From NCBI GenBank assembly GCA_013399305.1, contig VXAI01000089.1:2324715-2388714 (forward strand): 64,000 bases of DNA. Direction: 5' to 3'. Position numbers and translations under genes: made by a program. The stretch is from Rostratula benghalensis. Lineage: Eukaryota; Chordata; Aves; Charadriiformes; Rostratulidae. Below the pieces are notes generated by a model, which saw only the letters and a program-made list of their open reading frames with translations, was not told the DNA's origin and did not search any database. Positions 61,301-64,000 of the stretch are shown piece after piece; position 1 is the first letter of the stretch, and each line of letters begins with the position of its first letter.

Positions 61301-64000
61301 CCTGATCATGTGCTGTGACCTGATAGTGTTGTGTGTCTCCTGGAGCCATAGACATTAAAATTCATCACATCCAGAAAACAGAAAATTAATGTGAAAAAAA
61401 AAAAAAAAAGAGGTTTCTTAGTTTGTGTGTGTATTCGTTAGAGTCACCAGAGAAGCAGATACTGCAAGATAAGGTGGGAAAATGTAGGTCATTCAAAATG
61501 TGTCCTTCCCTGAGATGTAGGAGGTTGGTTTTCTTTTTTCCTATGGTTGGAAGATAGGGTAAAGGCTGAAACTGAGAGAGAGTGGAAGCGACAGGTGATG
61601 AAAGAGAAAAAGAATGAAAGTGACTATTGTAACAAAGCCTTTGAATTAACAGCAGATGAAAAGAAACCTGAACTAATTCAAAGCTAAAATATATGGGTGG
61701 TGTTTGACTGTGGTAAAGCAAAAGATGCAGTGCTAAACAATTAAAGCTGAGCATCAATTCTGCAGGCTGAACTACTCATTCATTTTGTAAAACAGTGTGA
61801 AAATGAGAGATGCACAGGAAGTATTCCAGATCAAGGCCACTGCATAAGCAGTTTGATTTCTGTAATATCACAAGCTTCATCTGTGACAAAATTAATATTT
61901 TTTTTTTCCCCACTAGTCCATACCACTGACATTACTTCTTGGAGAACTAGGCCCAAGTTCAGCAATCAAAGGCTAACAAGTATTAATACTAGCTAAGAAG
62001 TGAGCCAGAAACAATCAGAGCAACACAACTCCCCATATCGGTCTCAGTGTCATTGCAACCTATCCAGGCATAATGAAAATGTTGAACTGTTATTAAATCA
62101 GACTTGCCAACAGATTGTCAAAACCCAAAACCTGAGCATGTTTCTAATTTTCTACCACTGTTGCAATTCAGTCTTCAGCAGTGGAGACATGTTGCAACTG
62201 TGTCCTGCATTCTAAGCACCAGGCTCACCAGGCCTTCTGCTTGTAGCTTGTACCATCCTGCGTTCCGGGGTGACCAGGGCATAAAATGCTTCCATTCAAG
62301 TTTCAGAGCAATTCAAATGTTTTTGTCACCTCTTTAAGTGTTTGAGAATAATTAGGAAAAGTAGAAGGCACATCAGAATAAAAATTTCTCAGCAGAATTT
62401 TTAATGGCATTTTTTTCTCAGTTCAGCAAAGTTGGAAACTTTTAACCCACCTTACTGGGAGCAAGATATGATATTTTTGGAGGGTATGGATGATTTAAGA
62501 AAATTTCATTTAATTTTTTGACACTTCAAACATTGTTTAACATGTCATGTTGCAGTGTGCAACACAACAGGTGATAGAGATTAAACAAAGCACTCTATGT
62601 AGCTAGATCTGGGTAATTTCAGAAAGGGGTTTTTTTCAGATTTTTTTTTTTTACAGCAAATTTTGTTATAGTCTATCAATACTGTTGCTATTTGGGAAGG
62701 TAAGAATTCTGAAATATTAGAATTTTCTGTGCATGGCATTGCATTTCTGCATTTTGACTGCTTTTTATGGTGGACAGCATGCTGAGTGTTAGGCAAGGAT
62801 ATCACAACCACTACTAGGCTGGTGCTAGAAAAAGCCCAAAACCTGTTCCATAGGCAGTTTCACTTGTGGGATATTAGAAGTTTCCCTCCCTTTCCCAGCC
62901 CCCAATTCTGGTATTTTCCTTCTTACTGTTTCCTGCCTGATGCTTTTTCTATGTTGGCATAAATGTCTTAAATAGATCAGAGATCTGCATTGACTAAAAG
63001 TTAGGAGGAAAAAAGGTATGAAAGTCATATATACAAACACATATTTCAAGAGGTCATTAACTGAATTATAAACACCATGTGCAAATCTGTCTTGTTTTGC
63101 CTTATATTGTAAATGAACTTAGATTTCTAGAGAGCGTAAAACATGATTGAGACCAGCTACAGCAACCATATTGTGTAAAGTGGAAGGAAAACCAATATGA
63201 AGTAAAAGCTAAATAACTGCATCAATATAGCATTTTGTGGCTGAAGTAATAATAGCTTTGCCGATACTCCTTGCTCTGCAGGACACTATGTAGGTCTTAT
63301 AGGGCAAAGAGAGTGGTTAAGCTATAATTTTTAATTTTTAATTTTTAATTTCCCCTTTCCACGGGTTGATGTTATGTAGTGTTTTGTAAGAACTGTTAAG
63401 TTACTACTGTGACTAGTTGCCCTGGCATCTTAGGGGCCCACATGTGGCCAAAGTACCACTGTGTTTAGAGGCATACAGATAGAGGGCAAAGTGGTAGTTA
63501 CTGCCCTGAACCCATTTATGGGTGTCTGCCAAAACCAACATTACGTCTCCTTTATATAAATTGCACCAGTCCTTTGAAGTTATTGATGCTGTGCAGATTT
63601 ACACCACTTGAGGATTTGCCTCCTATTTTTGTAGATAGAGCAGGATGTTGTAGCCTCCAAAAATGTCTGAAGACAGCCTGTTCTCTTGCTAAACTGCAGC
63701 TCCTCCATTTGTAGCTCCAACTGTCATCTGTAAGCTGGCTAGGCACCTCCTTTGCTTGGAGCTGCAGCTTCCAAACATGCTGCTTTTCACACACTGAGAT
63801 GAAGCAGTAAGATGGTCATTTTCATTATCAAAGACAAAAATACTTAACTTTTTCCTCTTGTCATCCTGCAGTTACATCAGCATTGCACTGGTACAGCTTT
63901 CCAGTTGCTACTCCTTGGGTTGCTGCCGCTCTCTCTCTCAGGCAAGTGGCATTGTTTGGCTATTGAAAGTGAAATGAGGTGCCTGAATGAGTGTGGGTGG
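58313..64000. other. Intergenic DNA to the right edge
   Basis: About 5.7 kb of mostly AT-rich DNA without a supported gene, exon or RNA gene. It includes an AT alternating stretch near 60258-60280, an A-run near 61394 and an (AATTTTT)n microsatellite at 63325-63351. By conserved vertebrate gene order the next gene in this direction would be expected to be ABCA1, but no ABCA1 exon is seen. Confidence 0.6.
63325..63351. repeat. (AATTTTT)n microsatellite
   Basis: The 7-bp unit AATTTTT is repeated just over three times without interruption in intergenic DNA. Confidence 0.9.

Noticed and set aside
58700..64000. Search for ABCA1 or NIPSNAP exons toward the right edge
   Set aside because: No open stretch with splice sites resembled these proteins. 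The neighbour gene is presumably beyond the window.
1..64000. CRISPR arrays, bacterial operons, tRNA or rRNA genes
   Set aside because: The sequence is vertebrate, the only tandem arrays lack spacers, and I saw no tRNA or rRNA signature by eye. A tRNAscan/Infernal run would settle small RNAs.

Overview
The window is vertebrate nuclear DNA, almost certainly from a bird. Genes are sparse, exons are short with GT-AG introns of 2.4 to 16 kb, a CpG island marks the only promoter, and the dominant interspersed repeats are CR1 LINE fragments plus an ERVL-type solo LTR with the terminal pattern common in birds. Nothing bacterial (operons, Shine-Dalgarno sites, CRISPR) is present. I cannot name the species.

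The only gene I can support is the 5' part of SLC44A1 (choline transporter-like protein 1, CTL1) on the minus strand. Six coding exons are visible, in transcription order: 37345-37371, 21232-21321, 18670-18812, 13934-14070, 3715-3808 and 173-342. The phases chain without a break (0, 0, 2, 1, 2, 1), every junction is GT-AG, and together they encode residues 1 to 220 of a protein of about 650. This covers the acylation-like N-terminus, the first transmembrane segment, the first extracellular loop with two N-glycosylation sequons, and the start of the second transmembrane segment. The remaining exons lie beyond position 1. A CpG island at about 37310-37860 is the promoter. The 5' leader holds a 23-codon upstream ORF that overlaps the SLC44A1 start codon out of frame.

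Layout: 1-37344 is SLC44A1 introns and exons. These include a 110-base assembly gap at 6171-6280, two short perfect tandem repeats (20 bp x3, 40 bp x2), two CR1 fragments in intron 1, long purine-skewed tracts, and a degenerate 43-50 bp minisatellite just inside intron 1. The region 37345-37860 is the first exon and promoter. The region 37.9-64 kb is intergenic, upstream of SLC44A1. It contains an internally disrupted CR1 reverse-transcriptase fragment, a second CR1 3' end in the opposite orientation, an ERVL-type solo LTR with a perfect 5-bp target duplication, a second probable solo LTR, another CR1 3' end, and a good CTCF-like motif. I found no protein-coding exon there.

I did not find a novel multi-gene system. 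The observations most worth checking are the overlapping upstream ORF, the exon-like CpG-rich segment next to a T28 tract in intron 1, the promoter-proximal minisatellite, and the CTCF-like site in the upstream intergenic DNA.
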